DNA of 64,000 bases from Streptomyces tibetensis (GTDB lineage: Bacteria; Actinomycetota; Actinomycetes; Streptomycetales; Streptomycetaceae), in NCBI RefSeq assembly GCF_007655005.1, contig NZ_SZVW01000010.1, positions 124,001 through 188,000 of the forward strand. Reading direction: 5' to 3'. Numbering within the stretch: position 1 is the first letter of the stretch; the number at the start of each line of letters is the position of its first letter. The notes beneath the pieces were generated by a model. That model was not told the origin of the DNA. It saw only the letters and a list, made by a program, of their open reading frames with translations, and did no database searches. The position numbers were made by a program, and so were the translations under genes. This document shows, piece by piece, positions 51,582-60,259 of the stretch.

Positions 51582-51638
51582 CGTTGGGGTGCCCAACGGT
51601 ATAGGAGGATCATAGGGAGAACCAACGATTTCTTGGTT
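51582..51638. promoter_or_regulatory. Two MarR-type palindromes between divergent genes
   Basis: CGTTGGG-GTG-CCCAACG (51582-51598) is a perfect 7-bp inverted repeat; AACCAA-N7-TTGGTT (51620-51638) is a second. A further CGTTGG half-site is at 51561. They cover the 102-bp gap and so could let the MarR protein repress both genes. Confidence 0.6.
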
Positions 51639-51649
51639 AGGCTGCGGCC

Positions 51650-52087
51650 ATGTCGGAAGCTCCCCTCCCCGCGATCCGCTCCCTGCCCAGCTGGCTGCTC
51701 GGCCGTGCCGCCGCCCGCGGCCGGGCCCTGGTGGCCGAGGCGCTGGCGGAGGAGGACATGCGGATGTGGCACCACGTGGTGCTGTCCGCCGTCCGCGACC
51801 TCGGCCCCGTCGCCCAGGCGGACCTCGGCCGTGGGGTCCGGCTGGACCCCAAGGACCTCGTCGGCGTCCTCGACGACCTTCAGTCGGCGGGTCTGGTGGT
51901 ACGCGAGCCGGACCCGCGGGACCGCCGCAAGAACGCGGTGTCCCTCACTCCGCGCGGAGGCCGGCTGCTCAAGCGCTGCGAGAAGGCGGCCCGCGCCGCC
52001 AACGACGAACTGCTCGCACCGCTGTCGGCGGCCGAGCGGGAGCAGTTCACGGCGATGCTGTCCCGCATATCCGGCACAGCCGACTGA
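51650..52087 (+). CDS. MarR-family regulator
   Basis: A 145-residue winged-helix protein from ATG 51650. HTH: DLGPVAQADLGRGVRLDPKDLVGVLDDLQSAGLVVREPDPRDRRKNAVSLTPRG (about 48-102), with the acidic-basic DPRDRRKN wing of the family. It should bind the palindromes at 51582-51638 and control itself and the quinone oxidoreductase. Its stop codon lies at the start of a 53-bp tandem duplication. Confidence 0.92.
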   Translation: MSEAPLPAIRSLPSWLLGRAAARGRALVAEALAEEDMRMWHHVVLSAVRDLGPVAQADLGRGVRLDPKDLVGVLDDLQSAGLVVREPDPRDRRKNAVSLTPRGGRLLKRCEKAARAANDELLAPLSAAEREQFTAMLSRISGTAD

Positions 52088-52176
52088 AGACCCGGCCGGG
52101 GACCGCGACGGCAAGCCGAGACCCCGGCACGGCCGACTGAAGACCCGGCCGGGGGCCGCGACGGCAAGTCGAGACG
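52079..52176 (+). repeat. 53-bp tandem duplication over the MarR stop codon
   Basis: The block starting GCCGACTGAAGACCCGG at 52079 repeats at 52132 with few differences through about 52176, including a second copy of the stop-codon context. The rest of the gap to fdhD (to 52245) has no gene. Confidence 0.75.
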
Positions 52177-52245
52177 GGGCCCCTGCGGCGCAGGGGGCGC
52201 TCCCCGCCGGTCGGGGCCCCGCCGCCGTGCAGCGGAGGAACCTGT

Positions 52246-53094
52246 TCAGCCCTGGGCGGCCGCGGCCCGCAGGGCGATGCGGTCCTCACCCGCGTACACG
52301 TTCATGGAGTTGCCCCGCAGGAAGCCCACCAGCGTCAGGCCCGCCTCGGCGGCCAGGTCCACCGCCAGCGAGGACGGCGCCGACACGGCCGCCAGCACGG
52401 GTATGCCGGCCATCACGGCCTTCTGCGCCAGCTCGAAGGAGGCCCGGCCCGACACGAGCAGGATCGCCCGCGACAGCGGCAGCTGCCCGTTCTGCAGGGC
52501 GCGGCCGACCAGCTTGTCGACCGCGTTGTGCCGGCCCACGTCCTCCCGGACGTCCAGCAGTTCGCCATCCTCCGAGAACAGGGCCGCCGCGTGCAGGCCT
52601 CCGGTCCGGTCGAAGACCCGCTGGGCCGCGCGCAGCCGGTCGGGGAGGCTCGCGAGCAGCTCGGGGTGGATCCGGACCGGGGGAGTGTCGGCGACGGGCC
52701 ACCGGGTCGTGGTGCGCACCGCGTCCAGCGACGCCTTGCCGCACAGCCCGCAGGAGGACGTGGTGTAGACGTTGCGCTCCAGCGTGATGTCGGGGATCAC
52801 CACGCCCGGGGCCGTCTTCACGTCGACCACGTTGTACGTGTTCGAGCCCTCGGCCGTCGCCCCGGCGCAGTAGACGATGCTCTGCAGGTCCTCCTGCCCG
52901 GCCAGCACCCCCTCGCTCACCAGGAACCCCGCCGCCAGCGCGAAGTCGTCGCCCGGGGTGCGCATGGTGATCGCCAGGGGCTTGCCGTTGAGCCGGATCT
53001 CCATCGGCTCCTCGGCGACCAGCGTGTCCGGACGGTCGGAGACCACCCCGTCCCGGATGCGGATCACCTTGCGTCGTTCCGTGACTCGTCCCAT
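52246..53094 (-). CDS. fdhD: Formate dehydrogenase accessory sulfurtransferase FdhD
   Basis: A 282-residue FdhD from ATG 53094. The two catalytic cysteines are in SSCGLCGK (Cys115 and Cys118), preceded by RTPGDDFALAAGFLVSEG (46-63) and followed by DVGRHNAVDKLVG (about 186-198) and LVSGRASFELAQKA. FdhD transfers sulfur from a desulfurase to the molybdenum cofactor of formate dehydrogenase, which is inactive without it. It is the last gene of the fdh operon, 7 bp after the iron-sulfur subunit. Confidence 0.97.
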   Translation of the reverse strand: MGRVTERRKVIRIRDGVVSDRPDTLVAEEPMEIRLNGKPLAITMRTPGDDFALAAGFLVSEGVLAGQEDLQSIVYCAGATAEGSNTYNVVDVKTAPGVVIPDITLERNVYTTSSCGLCGKASLDAVRTTTRWPVADTPPVRIHPELLASLPDRLRAAQRVFDRTGGLHAAALFSEDGELLDVREDVGRHNAVDKLVGRALQNGQLPLSRAILLVSGRASFELAQKAVMAGIPVLAAVSAPSSLAVDLAAEAGLTLVGFLRGNSMNVYAGEDRIALRAAAAQG

Positions 53095-53101
53095 GTCCTG
53101 A

Positions 53102-53962
53102 TCAGTCCCGGTTCTGTACGTGCTGGTAGCCGAAGCGGCCCTTGATGCAGAGGTTGCCGTGGGTCACCGGGTTGTCGTGCGGCGAGGTGACCTTGACGAT
53201 CTCATTGTCCTGTACGTGCAGCGTCAGGTTGCAGCCCACTCCGCAGTACGCGCACACCGTGGTCGTCTCCGTCTGCCGCGACTCGTCCCAGGTACCCGCC
53301 GCGCGCATGTCGAACTCGGACTTGAAGGACAGCGCGCCCGTCGGGCACACCTCGATGCAGTTCCCGCAGTACACGCATGCCGAGTCGGTCAGCGGCGCGT
53401 CGTGCTCGACGGCGATCCGGGCGTCGAAGCCGCGCCCGGCGACCGAGATCGCGAAGGAGTTCTGCCACTGGTCGCCGCATGCGTCGACGCACTTGTAGCA
53501 AAGGATGCATTTGTCGTAATCACGGACATACAGGTCGTTGTCGACCCTCGGCTCCTCGTTCAGCCGCGCGGCGTCCGGGCCGAAGCGGTCCGGCTTCGCC
53601 TCGTACTCCTTCAGCCATCCGGCGACCTTCGGAGTCGTCGACAGGTCGACCGAGGACGCGAGCAGTTCGAGGACGACCTTGCGGCTGTGCCGGGCGCGCT
53701 CGGTGTCCGTACGGACCTCCATGCCCGGCTCGGCCTTGCGGGAGCAGGCCGGGACGAGTGTCCTGGCTCCCTCGACCTCGACCACACAGACCCGGCAGGC
53801 GTTCTTCGGGCGCAGGGTGTCGCCCTCGCACAGGGTGGGGATGTCCTTCCCGGCCGCCCGGCAGGCGTCCAGGATCGTCGAGCCCTCCGGGACCCGGGCC
53901 TCCTCCCCGTCGATGGTGAACTCCAGCATGCGGCGCGGGATCCCCAGCGGTGTGACGGTCAT
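53102..53962 (-). CDS. Formate dehydrogenase iron-sulfur subunit (N-terminal half of FdsA/FdhA)
   Basis: A 286-residue protein from ATG 53962. Order: plant-type 2Fe-2S domain (C45, C56, C59, C73), a His/Cys cluster region, two 4Fe-4S motifs (CILCYKCVDAC, about 150-160; CVYCGNCIEVCPTGAL, about 197-212), and a C-terminal Molybdop_Fe4S4 domain (CAYCGVGCNLTLHV...NLCIKGRFGYQHV). In NAD-dependent FDHs such as FdsA these modules precede the catalytic domain in one chain. Here they form a separate subunit. ATG overlaps the stop of the diaphorase gene (ATGA). Confidence 0.93.
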   Translation of the reverse strand: MTVTPLGIPRRMLEFTIDGEEARVPEGSTILDACRAAGKDIPTLCEGDTLRPKNACRVCVVEVEGARTLVPACSRKAEPGMEVRTDTERARHSRKVVLELLASSVDLSTTPKVAGWLKEYEAKPDRFGPDAARLNEEPRVDNDLYVRDYDKCILCYKCVDACGDQWQNSFAISVAGRGFDARIAVEHDAPLTDSACVYCGNCIEVCPTGALSFKSEFDMRAAGTWDESRQTETTTVCAYCGVGCNLTLHVQDNEIVKVTSPHDNPVTHGNLCIKGRFGYQHVQNRD

Positions 53963-55791
53963 TCGTACGCCCCCAGACGGTCGATGGCGGATTCCACGGC
54001 GTTCCACGCGGTCTGCCCCAGACCGCAGATCGAGGCGTCCCGCATGGCGCGGCCGACCTCCCGCAGCAACGCGATGTCCCCGGCGGCGTCGGCGCCCGTG
54101 CGCTCCACGATCCGGTGCAGTGCCTCCTCCTGCCGCACCGTCCCGACCCGGCAGGGCACGCACTGCCCGCACGACTCGTCGCGGAAGAACTCCGCGATGC
54201 GCAGCAGCAGCCGGGGCAGGGGCACGGTGTCGTCGAAGGCCATGACGACCCCCGAGCCGAGCGTCGTGCCCGCCTCCCGTGTCCCTTCGAAGGTGAGCGG
54301 CACGTCCAGCTCGTCGGGCCGTACGAAACCGCCGGCGGCCCCACCGAGCAGCACCGCCCGCAGCCCCTCGCGCACCCCGGCCAGGGTGAGCACCTCGCCC
54401 AGCGTCGCGCCGAACGGCACCTCGTAGACGCCGGGCCGCTCCACACTCCCGGACACGCAGAACAGCTTCGGTCCGGTGGAGCGCCCGGTGCCGATCGCCG
54501 CGTACGCCGGGGCGCCCATGGTCAGGATCGGCAGGACGTTGACCAGCGTCTCGACGTTGTTCTCGACCGTCGGCTTGCCGAACAGGCCCTTCTCCACCGG
54601 GAACGGCGGCTTGGAGCGGGGCTCGCCCCGGTAGCCCTCGATGGAGTTGAACAGGGCCGTCTCCTCACCGCAGATGTAGGCGCCCGCGCCGCGCCGGATC
54701 TCGATGTCGAAGGCGTAGCCCTGCCCGAGGACGTCGTCGCCGAGCAGTCCGCGCGCCCGTGCCTGCGTGATCGCGTGCTCCAGCAGGTGCAGGGCGCGCG
54801 GGTACTCGCCACGCAGATACAGATAGCCCTTGTGCGCGCCCGTCGCGTACCCGGCGATCGTCATCGCCTCGACCAGCGCGTACGGGTCGCCCTCCATGAG
54901 CACCCGGTCCTTGAAGGTGCCCGGCTCCGACTCGTCGGCGTTGCAGACGAGGTAGTGCGGATGGTCGGGCTGGGACGCCGTGGCCTGCCACTTGCGGCCG
55001 GTGGGGAAGGCGGCGCCGCCGCGCCCGACCAGGCCCGAGTCGGTGACCTCGCGGATGACCCCGGCGGGGCCCAGCTCGAAGGCCCGGCGCAGGGCGGTGT
55101 AGCCGCCGTGGGCGCGGTAGTCGTCGAGGGACGACGGGTCGACCACGCCGACCCGGTGCAGCAGCATCAGACCGTCCTGCCCCGCCTGGGGCACCGCCAG
55201 CGCGGCCGGCGGCTCCTCGGGCGCCGAGTCGGGCGAGCTCGCGGCGAGCACGGCCTCCTCGACGGTCGCCGGCGCCGACACCGCCGTACGGACGGGGTCC
55301 CCGGCCTTGATCGCCAGTGCGGCCGGGGCCCGTTCGCACAGGCCCAGACAGGGGCTGCGCTCGACGCTCACCCCGCTGCCGAGGCCCAGCCGCTCCTCGA
55401 TCCCGGCGCACAGCTGAGGCGCCCCGGCCGCCGCGCACGCCAGGTCCGTGCACACGTGCAGCACGGTCGCGGGACGCGGCTTGACCGAGAACATGGCGTA
55501 GAAGGTGGCGACCCCGTAGGCCTCCGCCGGCGGCACCGTCAGCCGCCGGCACAGGTAGTCGAGGGCGCCCTCGCTGATCCAGCCGATCCGGTCGTTGAGG
55601 GCGTGCAGCCCCGGCAGCAGCAGGTCGCGGCGGTCCCGGGCCTCGCGTCCGCCACGCGCCCACCTCAGATCGGCGGCTCGCATCTCGTCGCGGGCGGCGC
55701 CCTCCCAGGAGGACTCGGGAGGCCCGAGCAGGGCGTCGACGGCCGCCCGTTCCTCGTCCGTCGGTTTGCTGTCACCGAAGTGCAGATCCAC
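53959..55791 (-). CDS. NAD-dependent FDH diaphorase subunit, NuoE-NuoF (FdsG-FdsB) fusion
   Basis: A 610-residue fusion from GTG 55791. Residues about 40-150 are NuoE/FdsG-like with 2Fe-2S cysteines in CTDLACAAAG and CLGLCERAP. Residues about 200-610 are NuoF/FdsB-like: GLVGRGGAAFPTGRKW (NAD/FMN), CNADESEPGTFKDR, GAGAYICGEETALFNSIEG and the 4Fe-4S motif ESCGQCVPCRVG. This subunit passes electrons from the iron-sulfur chain to FMN and NAD. It lies between the two halves of the alpha chain. Confidence 0.94.
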   Translation of the reverse strand: MDLHFGDSKPTDEERAAVDALLGPPESSWEGAARDEMRAADLRWARGGREARDRRDLLLPGLHALNDRIGWISEGALDYLCRRLTVPPAEAYGVATFYAMFSVKPRPATVLHVCTDLACAAAGAPQLCAGIEERLGLGSGVSVERSPCLGLCERAPAALAIKAGDPVRTAVSAPATVEEAVLAASSPDSAPEEPPAALAVPQAGQDGLMLLHRVGVVDPSSLDDYRAHGGYTALRRAFELGPAGVIREVTDSGLVGRGGAAFPTGRKWQATASQPDHPHYLVCNADESEPGTFKDRVLMEGDPYALVEAMTIAGYATGAHKGYLYLRGEYPRALHLLEHAITQARARGLLGDDVLGQGYAFDIEIRRGAGAYICGEETALFNSIEGYRGEPRSKPPFPVEKGLFGKPTVENNVETLVNVLPILTMGAPAYAAIGTGRSTGPKLFCVSGSVERPGVYEVPFGATLGEVLTLAGVREGLRAVLLGGAAGGFVRPDELDVPLTFEGTREAGTTLGSGVVMAFDDTVPLPRLLLRIAEFFRDESCGQCVPCRVGTVRQEEALHRIVERTGADAAGDIALLREVGRAMRDASICGLGQTAWNAVESAIDRLGAYE

Positions 55792-55796
55792 TTACG

Positions 55797-57722
55797 TCAC
55801 CCCACGATGGTCGCGATGGGCAGCTTCTCGATCCGGATCGCCGACGCCTTGAACTCCGCCGTCCCCGCGATCGGGCAGTTCGCCTCGATCGTCAGCTGGT
55901 TGGTGTCCACCTCGTCCGGGAAGTGCATGGTCATGAAGGCGAGCCCCGGCCGCAGCGCGGTGTCCACCCACACCGGCGCGGTCACCGAACCGCGCCGCGA
56001 GGTCACCTGGACGTGCTCGCCGACCACGACCCCGTAGCGCTCGGCGTCCTCCGGGCTCAGCTCGATGAACTCGCCACGCCTGAGCGGCGAGGCGTAACCA
56101 CCGCTCTGCACCCCGGTGTTGTACGAGTCGAGCCGCCGTCCGGTGGTGAGCCGGACCGGGTACCGCTCGTCGGTGAGGTCCACCGGCGGGTCGTGCTGCA
56201 CGATCCCGAACGGGGCGAGCGGGCCGCGCCGCGCCGGATCGGGCTCCCACAACCGCCCGTGCAGATACGTCGGTTCGATCCCGTCCGTGCTCGGGCAGGG
56301 CCACTGGATGCCCTGGTGTTCCTCCAGGCGCTCGTACGTCATGCCGTAGTGGTCGGGTGAGACGGACCTCAGCTCGTTCCACACGGTCTCGGCGTCGGCG
56401 TACTTCCAGTCGTGCCCGAGCCGGGCGGCGAGGTCGCAGATGATGTCGATGTCCTCGCGGGCCTCGCCGGGCGGGGTGACGGCCTTGCGGACGCGCTGCA
56501 CCCGCCGCTCGCTGTTGGTGGTCGTGCCGTCGGTCTCCGCCCAGCCGGCGGTGGCCGGCAGGACGACGTCCGCGAGCTGTGCCGTCTTCGTGAGGAAGAT
56601 GTCCTGCACGACCAGGAAGTCCAGCGCCTTCAGCCGCCGTACGGCCTGCTCGCTGTCCGCCTCCGACTGGGCCGGGTTCTCGCCGATGCAGTAGACGGCC
56701 TTCAGCGAGCCGTCCTCCATCGCCTCGAACATCTCCGTGAGGTTCAGGCCGTAGTGCGGCTGGATGACGGTGTCCCAGGCCGACTCGAACTTCAGACGAG
56801 CGCTCGCGTCCAGGATGTCCTGGAAGCCCGGCAGCCGGTTGGGGATCGCCCCCATGTCGCCGCCGCCCTGCACGTTGTTCTGCCCGCGCAGCGGCTGCAG
56901 GCCCGAACCGTAGCGGCCGACGTGCCCGGTGAGCAGGGACAGGTTGATCAGGGCGCGGACGTTGTCGGTGCCGTTGTGGTGCTCGGTGATGCCGAGGGTC
57001 CAGCACAACTGGGCCCGCTCGGCACGGGCGTAGGCGTGCGCCAGTTCGCGGATCGCCGCCGCCGGTACGCCCGTCACCTTCTCGGCGAGCGACAGTGTCC
57101 AGGGCTCGACCAGGGCCTTGTACTCCTCGAAGCCGGTGGTCGCCCGCTCGATGAACGCCTCGTTCGCGAGCCCCGCGTGGATGATCTCGCGGCCGATCGC
57201 GTGCGCCATCGGGATGTCCGTGCCGACGTTGAGCCCCATCCAGCTCTCCGCCCACTCGGCGGTCGAGGTCCGGCGCGGATCGACCACGTACATCCGGGCG
57301 CCGTTCCTGATCCCCTTCAGCACGTGCTGGAAGAAGATCGGGTGTGCGAACCGGGCGTTGGAACCCCACATCACGATGACGTCGGTGTGCTCGATCTCCT
57401 CGTACGACGACGTCCCGCCGCCCGAGCCGAACGCCGCCGACAGGCCCGCCACGCTCGGGGCGTGGCAGGTGCGGTTGCAGGAGTCGACGTTGTTGGTGCC
57501 CATGACGACCCGGGCGAACTTCTGCGCCACGTAGTTCATCTCGTTGGTGGCGCGGGCGCAGCTGAACATCCCGAAGGCGTCGCGGTGGCGGCCGAGGCCC
57601 GCGGCGGCCCGGTCCAGGGCTTCCTCCCAGGTGGCTTGCCGGAACGGCTCGTCGCGGGAGTCCCGGACGAGCGGGTGGGTGAGCCGGGTGTAGGTCGTGG
57701 GGGTCCGGTCGCGTTTCCTCAT
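55797..57722 (-). CDS. Formate dehydrogenase molybdopterin catalytic subunit
   Basis: A 641-residue molybdopterin oxidoreductase from ATG 57722. The active-site block VDSCNRTCHAPSVAGL gives Cys86 as the Mo ligand (Cys, not selenocysteine: no in-frame UGA). YVVDPRRTSTAEWA, TLGITEHHNGTDNVRALINL, LRGQNNVQGGGDMG and YCIGENPAQSEADS are FDH-like, and the C-terminal Molydop_binding domain holds TGRRLDSYNTGVQSG. It lacks the N-terminal Fe4S4 domain, which sits on the neighbouring subunit. It oxidises formate to CO2. ATG overlaps the PanE-like stop. Confidence 0.94.
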   Translation of the reverse strand: MRKRDRTPTTYTRLTHPLVRDSRDEPFRQATWEEALDRAAAGLGRHRDAFGMFSCARATNEMNYVAQKFARVVMGTNNVDSCNRTCHAPSVAGLSAAFGSGGGTSSYEEIEHTDVIVMWGSNARFAHPIFFQHVLKGIRNGARMYVVDPRRTSTAEWAESWMGLNVGTDIPMAHAIGREIIHAGLANEAFIERATTGFEEYKALVEPWTLSLAEKVTGVPAAAIRELAHAYARAERAQLCWTLGITEHHNGTDNVRALINLSLLTGHVGRYGSGLQPLRGQNNVQGGGDMGAIPNRLPGFQDILDASARLKFESAWDTVIQPHYGLNLTEMFEAMEDGSLKAVYCIGENPAQSEADSEQAVRRLKALDFLVVQDIFLTKTAQLADVVLPATAGWAETDGTTTNSERRVQRVRKAVTPPGEAREDIDIICDLAARLGHDWKYADAETVWNELRSVSPDHYGMTYERLEEHQGIQWPCPSTDGIEPTYLHGRLWEPDPARRGPLAPFGIVQHDPPVDLTDERYPVRLTTGRRLDSYNTGVQSGGYASPLRRGEFIELSPEDAERYGVVVGEHVQVTSRRGSVTAPVWVDTALRPGLAFMTMHFPDEVDTNQLTIEANCPIAGTAEFKASAIRIEKLPIATIVG

Positions 57723-58690
57723 GCGGCGCTCCTCAGCGCGAGCAGGTCCGAGATGGCGTGCACGGTGCGCAGGGTGGGCACCTCCACGCCGGTGATCTCC
57801 GCCAGCTCGACGACCGCCGCGAGCAGCACGTCGAGTTCGAGCGGCTTGCCGCGCTCCAGGTCCTGGAGCGTGGAGGTGCGGTGGTCGCCGACCCGCTCGG
57901 CACCGGCGAGCCGGCGCTCGATGGAGACACCGACCTCGCAGCCGAGGGCCTCGGCGACCGCCAGCGTCTCGGTCATCATGATCTCGATGACCTTGCGGGT
58001 GCCGCCGTGCAGGCACATCTGCCGCATGGTCGCGCGGGCCAGCGCGCTGATCGGGTTGAAGGAGATGTTGCCGAGCAGCTTGACCCAGATGTCGCTGCGC
58101 AGGTCCGGTTCGACCGGGCACTTCAGTCCGCCCGCCTGCATGGCCTCGCCGAACGCGAGACAGCGTGCGGAGCGGCTGCGGTCGGGCTCGCCGATGGAGA
58201 ACCGCGTGCCCTCCAAGTGCCGGACCACGCCCGGCCCTTCGAGTTCGGTCGCCGCGTAGACGACACAGCCGATGGCCCGTTCGGGCGCGAGCACCGCACT
58301 GACCGCGCCGTCCGGGTCGACACTCTCGACACGATGGCCGTCGTAGGGACCGCCGTGCCGGTGGAAGTACCACCAGGGGATGCCGTTCTGGGCCGCGACG
58401 ACCGAGGTCGTCCCGTGCAGCAAGGGTGCGATCAGCGGCCCGCACGCCGCGTACGCGTTGGCCTTCAGGCCCAGGAAGACATGGTCGACCGGGCCGACTT
58501 CGGCCGGGTCGTCGGTGGCGTGGGGGCGCGCGGTGAAGTCGCCGCGTGGGCTGCGCACCCGGACTCCGTGCTGCCTCATGGCCGCCAGATGCGGTCCACG
58601 GGCGATGAGATGCACCTCGGCGCCCGCGCGGTGGAGCGCGGCGCCGACGTAGGCGCCGATGGCACCGGCGCCGAGAACTGCGACTTTCAC
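57719..58690 (-). CDS. Ketopantoate reductase (PanE)-family protein
   Basis: A 323-residue protein from GTG 58690 with GGAGTG upstream. The NADP motif VLGAGAIGAYVGAALHRAGAEV is at 4-25; VFLGLKANA, QNGIPWWYF, KLLGNISFNPISALARAT and RKPLE-type ERGKPLELDVL segments show a complete PanE fold. It opens the fdh operon and overlaps the catalytic subunit by 4 bp. A PanE homologue in Methylobacterium has been reported to reduce oxalyl-CoA to glyoxylate, so with a formate dehydrogenase and an OFA transporter next door this role is plausible. True ketopantoate reduction remains possible. Confidence 0.88.
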   Translation of the reverse strand: MKVAVLGAGAIGAYVGAALHRAGAEVHLIARGPHLAAMRQHGVRVRSPRGDFTARPHATDDPAEVGPVDHVFLGLKANAYAACGPLIAPLLHGTTSVVAAQNGIPWWYFHRHGGPYDGHRVESVDPDGAVSAVLAPERAIGCVVYAATELEGPGVVRHLEGTRFSIGEPDRSRSARCLAFGEAMQAGGLKCPVEPDLRSDIWVKLLGNISFNPISALARATMRQMCLHGGTRKVIEIMMTETLAVAEALGCEVGVSIERRLAGAERVGDHRTSTLQDLERGKPLELDVLLAAVVELAEITGVEVPTLRTVHAISDLLALRSAA

Positions 58691-58777
58691 GGAACACTCC
58701 GTTCGGTTTGAGGGATACCGCGGAGGTGGCTGCCGTCCGGGCCGTTCACGGGTCGCGTATGGCTCGCGGACGGCTTG

Positions 58778-58800
58778 TGTCGACGAAATATTGTCTACAG
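58778..58800. promoter_or_regulatory. Regulatory motif shared with the GntR promoter
   Basis: TGTCGACGAAA (58778-58788) followed by TTGTCTACAG (58791-58800), a near-match to the GntR/FCD site TTGT-N2-ACAA. It lies in the 234-bp gap between the divergent fdh operon and OFA transporter. TGTAGACGAAA recurs before the GntR gene at 61583. Confidence 0.55.
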
Positions 58801-58924
58801 TATGGAGGTTGGGTGGGCAAGGGTGCGCGCGCCGACCGTTCGGCGCATGCCGGATACCGTTCACCGCATACGGTCGACGTGCCGCCTTCCCAACTTCCGT
58901 GCGGATCCCTACCGTCCGGGGTTC

Positions 58925-60259
58925 ATGAGTCCCCCAGTCGCGCCCCCGGGCTGGAGCCGCTGGCTCGTTCCGCCCGCCGCTCTCTCCGTACATCTCTCCA
59001 TCGGCCAGGCCTACGCCTGGAGCGTGTTCAAGCCGCCTCTCGAGTCCGCGCTCGGCCTCAGTGGCACCCAGAGCGCGCTGCCCTTCCAGCTGGGCATCGT
59101 CATGCTGGGTCTGTCCGCCGCGTTCGGCGGCACGCTCGTGGAGCGCAACGGCCCGCGCTGGGCGATGACCGTCGCCCTGATCTGCTTCTCCTCCGGTTTC
59201 CTGCTCTCCGCGCTGGGCGCGTCCCTGGAGCAGTACTGGCTGATCGTCCTCGGCTACGGCTTCGTCGGCGGCATCGGTCTCGGCATCGGCTACATCTCGC
59301 CCGTCTCCACGCTGATCAAGTGGTTCCCGGACCGGCCCGGCATGGCCACCGGCATCGCCATCATGGGCTTCGGCGGCGGCGCGCTCATCGCCTCGCCCTG
59401 GTCCGCCCAGATGCTGGAGTCGTTCGGCGGCGACAGCACCGGCATCGCGCTCGCCTTCCTCGTGCACGGGCTGTCGTACGCCGTGTTCATGCTGCTGGGT
59501 GTGCTCCTGGTCCGGGTTCCGCGTCATGTCCCAGGGGCGGGGGGAACTGCGCGGCAGGCCCCCACCGGCCCGCAGGTCTCCGCGAAACAGGCCATCCGCA
59601 CCCCGCAGTTCTGGCTGCTGTGGCTCGTGCTCTGCATGAACGTCACCGCCGGCATCGGCATCCTGGAGAAGGCCGCGCCGATGATCACGGACTTCTTCGC
59701 GGACACCTCCACCCCGGTGTCGGTGACCGCCGCCGCCGGTTTCGTCGCGCTGCTGTCCGCGGCGAACATGGCCGGCCGCATCGGTTGGTCCTCCACGTCC
59801 GACCTCATCGGCCGGAAGAACATCTACCGCGTCTACCTGGGCGTCGGCTCCCTGATGTACGCCCTCATCGCCCTGTTCGGCGACTCCTCCAAGCCGCTGT
59901 TCATCCTGTGCGCGCTGGTCATCCTCTCCTTCTACGGAGGTGGATTCGCCACGGTTCCCGCCTATCTGAAGGATTTGTTCGGCACGTACCAGGTCGGTGC
60001 CATCCACGGGCGGCTGCTCACCGCCTGGTCCACGGCAGGGGTGCTCGGACCGCTGATCGTGAACTGGATCGCCGACCGGCAGGAGGAGGCGGGCCGGCAC
60101 GGCGCCTCCCTGTACGGGCTGTCGTTCGTCATCATGATCGGGCTGCTCGTCGTCGGCTTCGTCGCCAACGAACTGGTCCGGCCCGTCGACCCCCGCCACC
60201 ACGTCCCCGCCCCGAAGGAGGCCGCCCGTGTCGAGCGACAGCAGTCAGAGTCCGCCTAG
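58925..60259 (+). CDS. OFA-family MFS transporter (oxalate/formate antiporter-like)
   Basis: A 444-residue protein from ATG 58925 with twelve predicted membrane helices. OFA features: HLSIGQAYAWSVFKPPLE (helix 1), FGGTLVERNGPRW (loop 2-3), GIGYISPVSTLIKWFPDRPGMATG (helix 4-5) and FYGGGFATVPAYLKDLFG in the C-terminal half. It is expected to exchange oxalate, formate or another small carboxylate. The central loop (about 200-215, GAGGTARQAPTGP) is encoded by a REP-like word. It is divergent from the fdh operon and shares 32 nt with its small-subunit gene. Confidence 0.92.
   Translation: MSPPVAPPGWSRWLVPPAALSVHLSIGQAYAWSVFKPPLESALGLSGTQSALPFQLGIVMLGLSAAFGGTLVERNGPRWAMTVALICFSSGFLLSALGASLEQYWLIVLGYGFVGGIGLGIGYISPVSTLIKWFPDRPGMATGIAIMGFGGGALIASPWSAQMLESFGGDSTGIALAFLVHGLSYAVFMLLGVLLVRVPRHVPGAGGTARQAPTGPQVSAKQAIRTPQFWLLWLVLCMNVTAGIGILEKAAPMITDFFADTSTPVSVTAAAGFVALLSAANMAGRIGWSSTSDLIGRKNIYRVYLGVGSLMYALIALFGDSSKPLFILCALVILSFYGGGFATVPAYLKDLFGTYQVGAIHGRLLTAWSTAGVLGPLIVNWIADRQEEAGRHGASLYGLSFVIMIGLLVVGFVANELVRPVDPRHHVPAPKEAARVERQQSESA
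59534..59572 (+). repeat. REP-like motif inside the OFA transporter gene
   Basis: GGGGCGGGGGGAACTGCGCG (59534-59553) with CAGGCCCCCACC next resembles the Streptomyces intergenic hairpin word GGGGAACTGCGCG seen at 7691-7703. Here it is in frame and encodes the central cytoplasmic loop. Confidence 0.55.
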
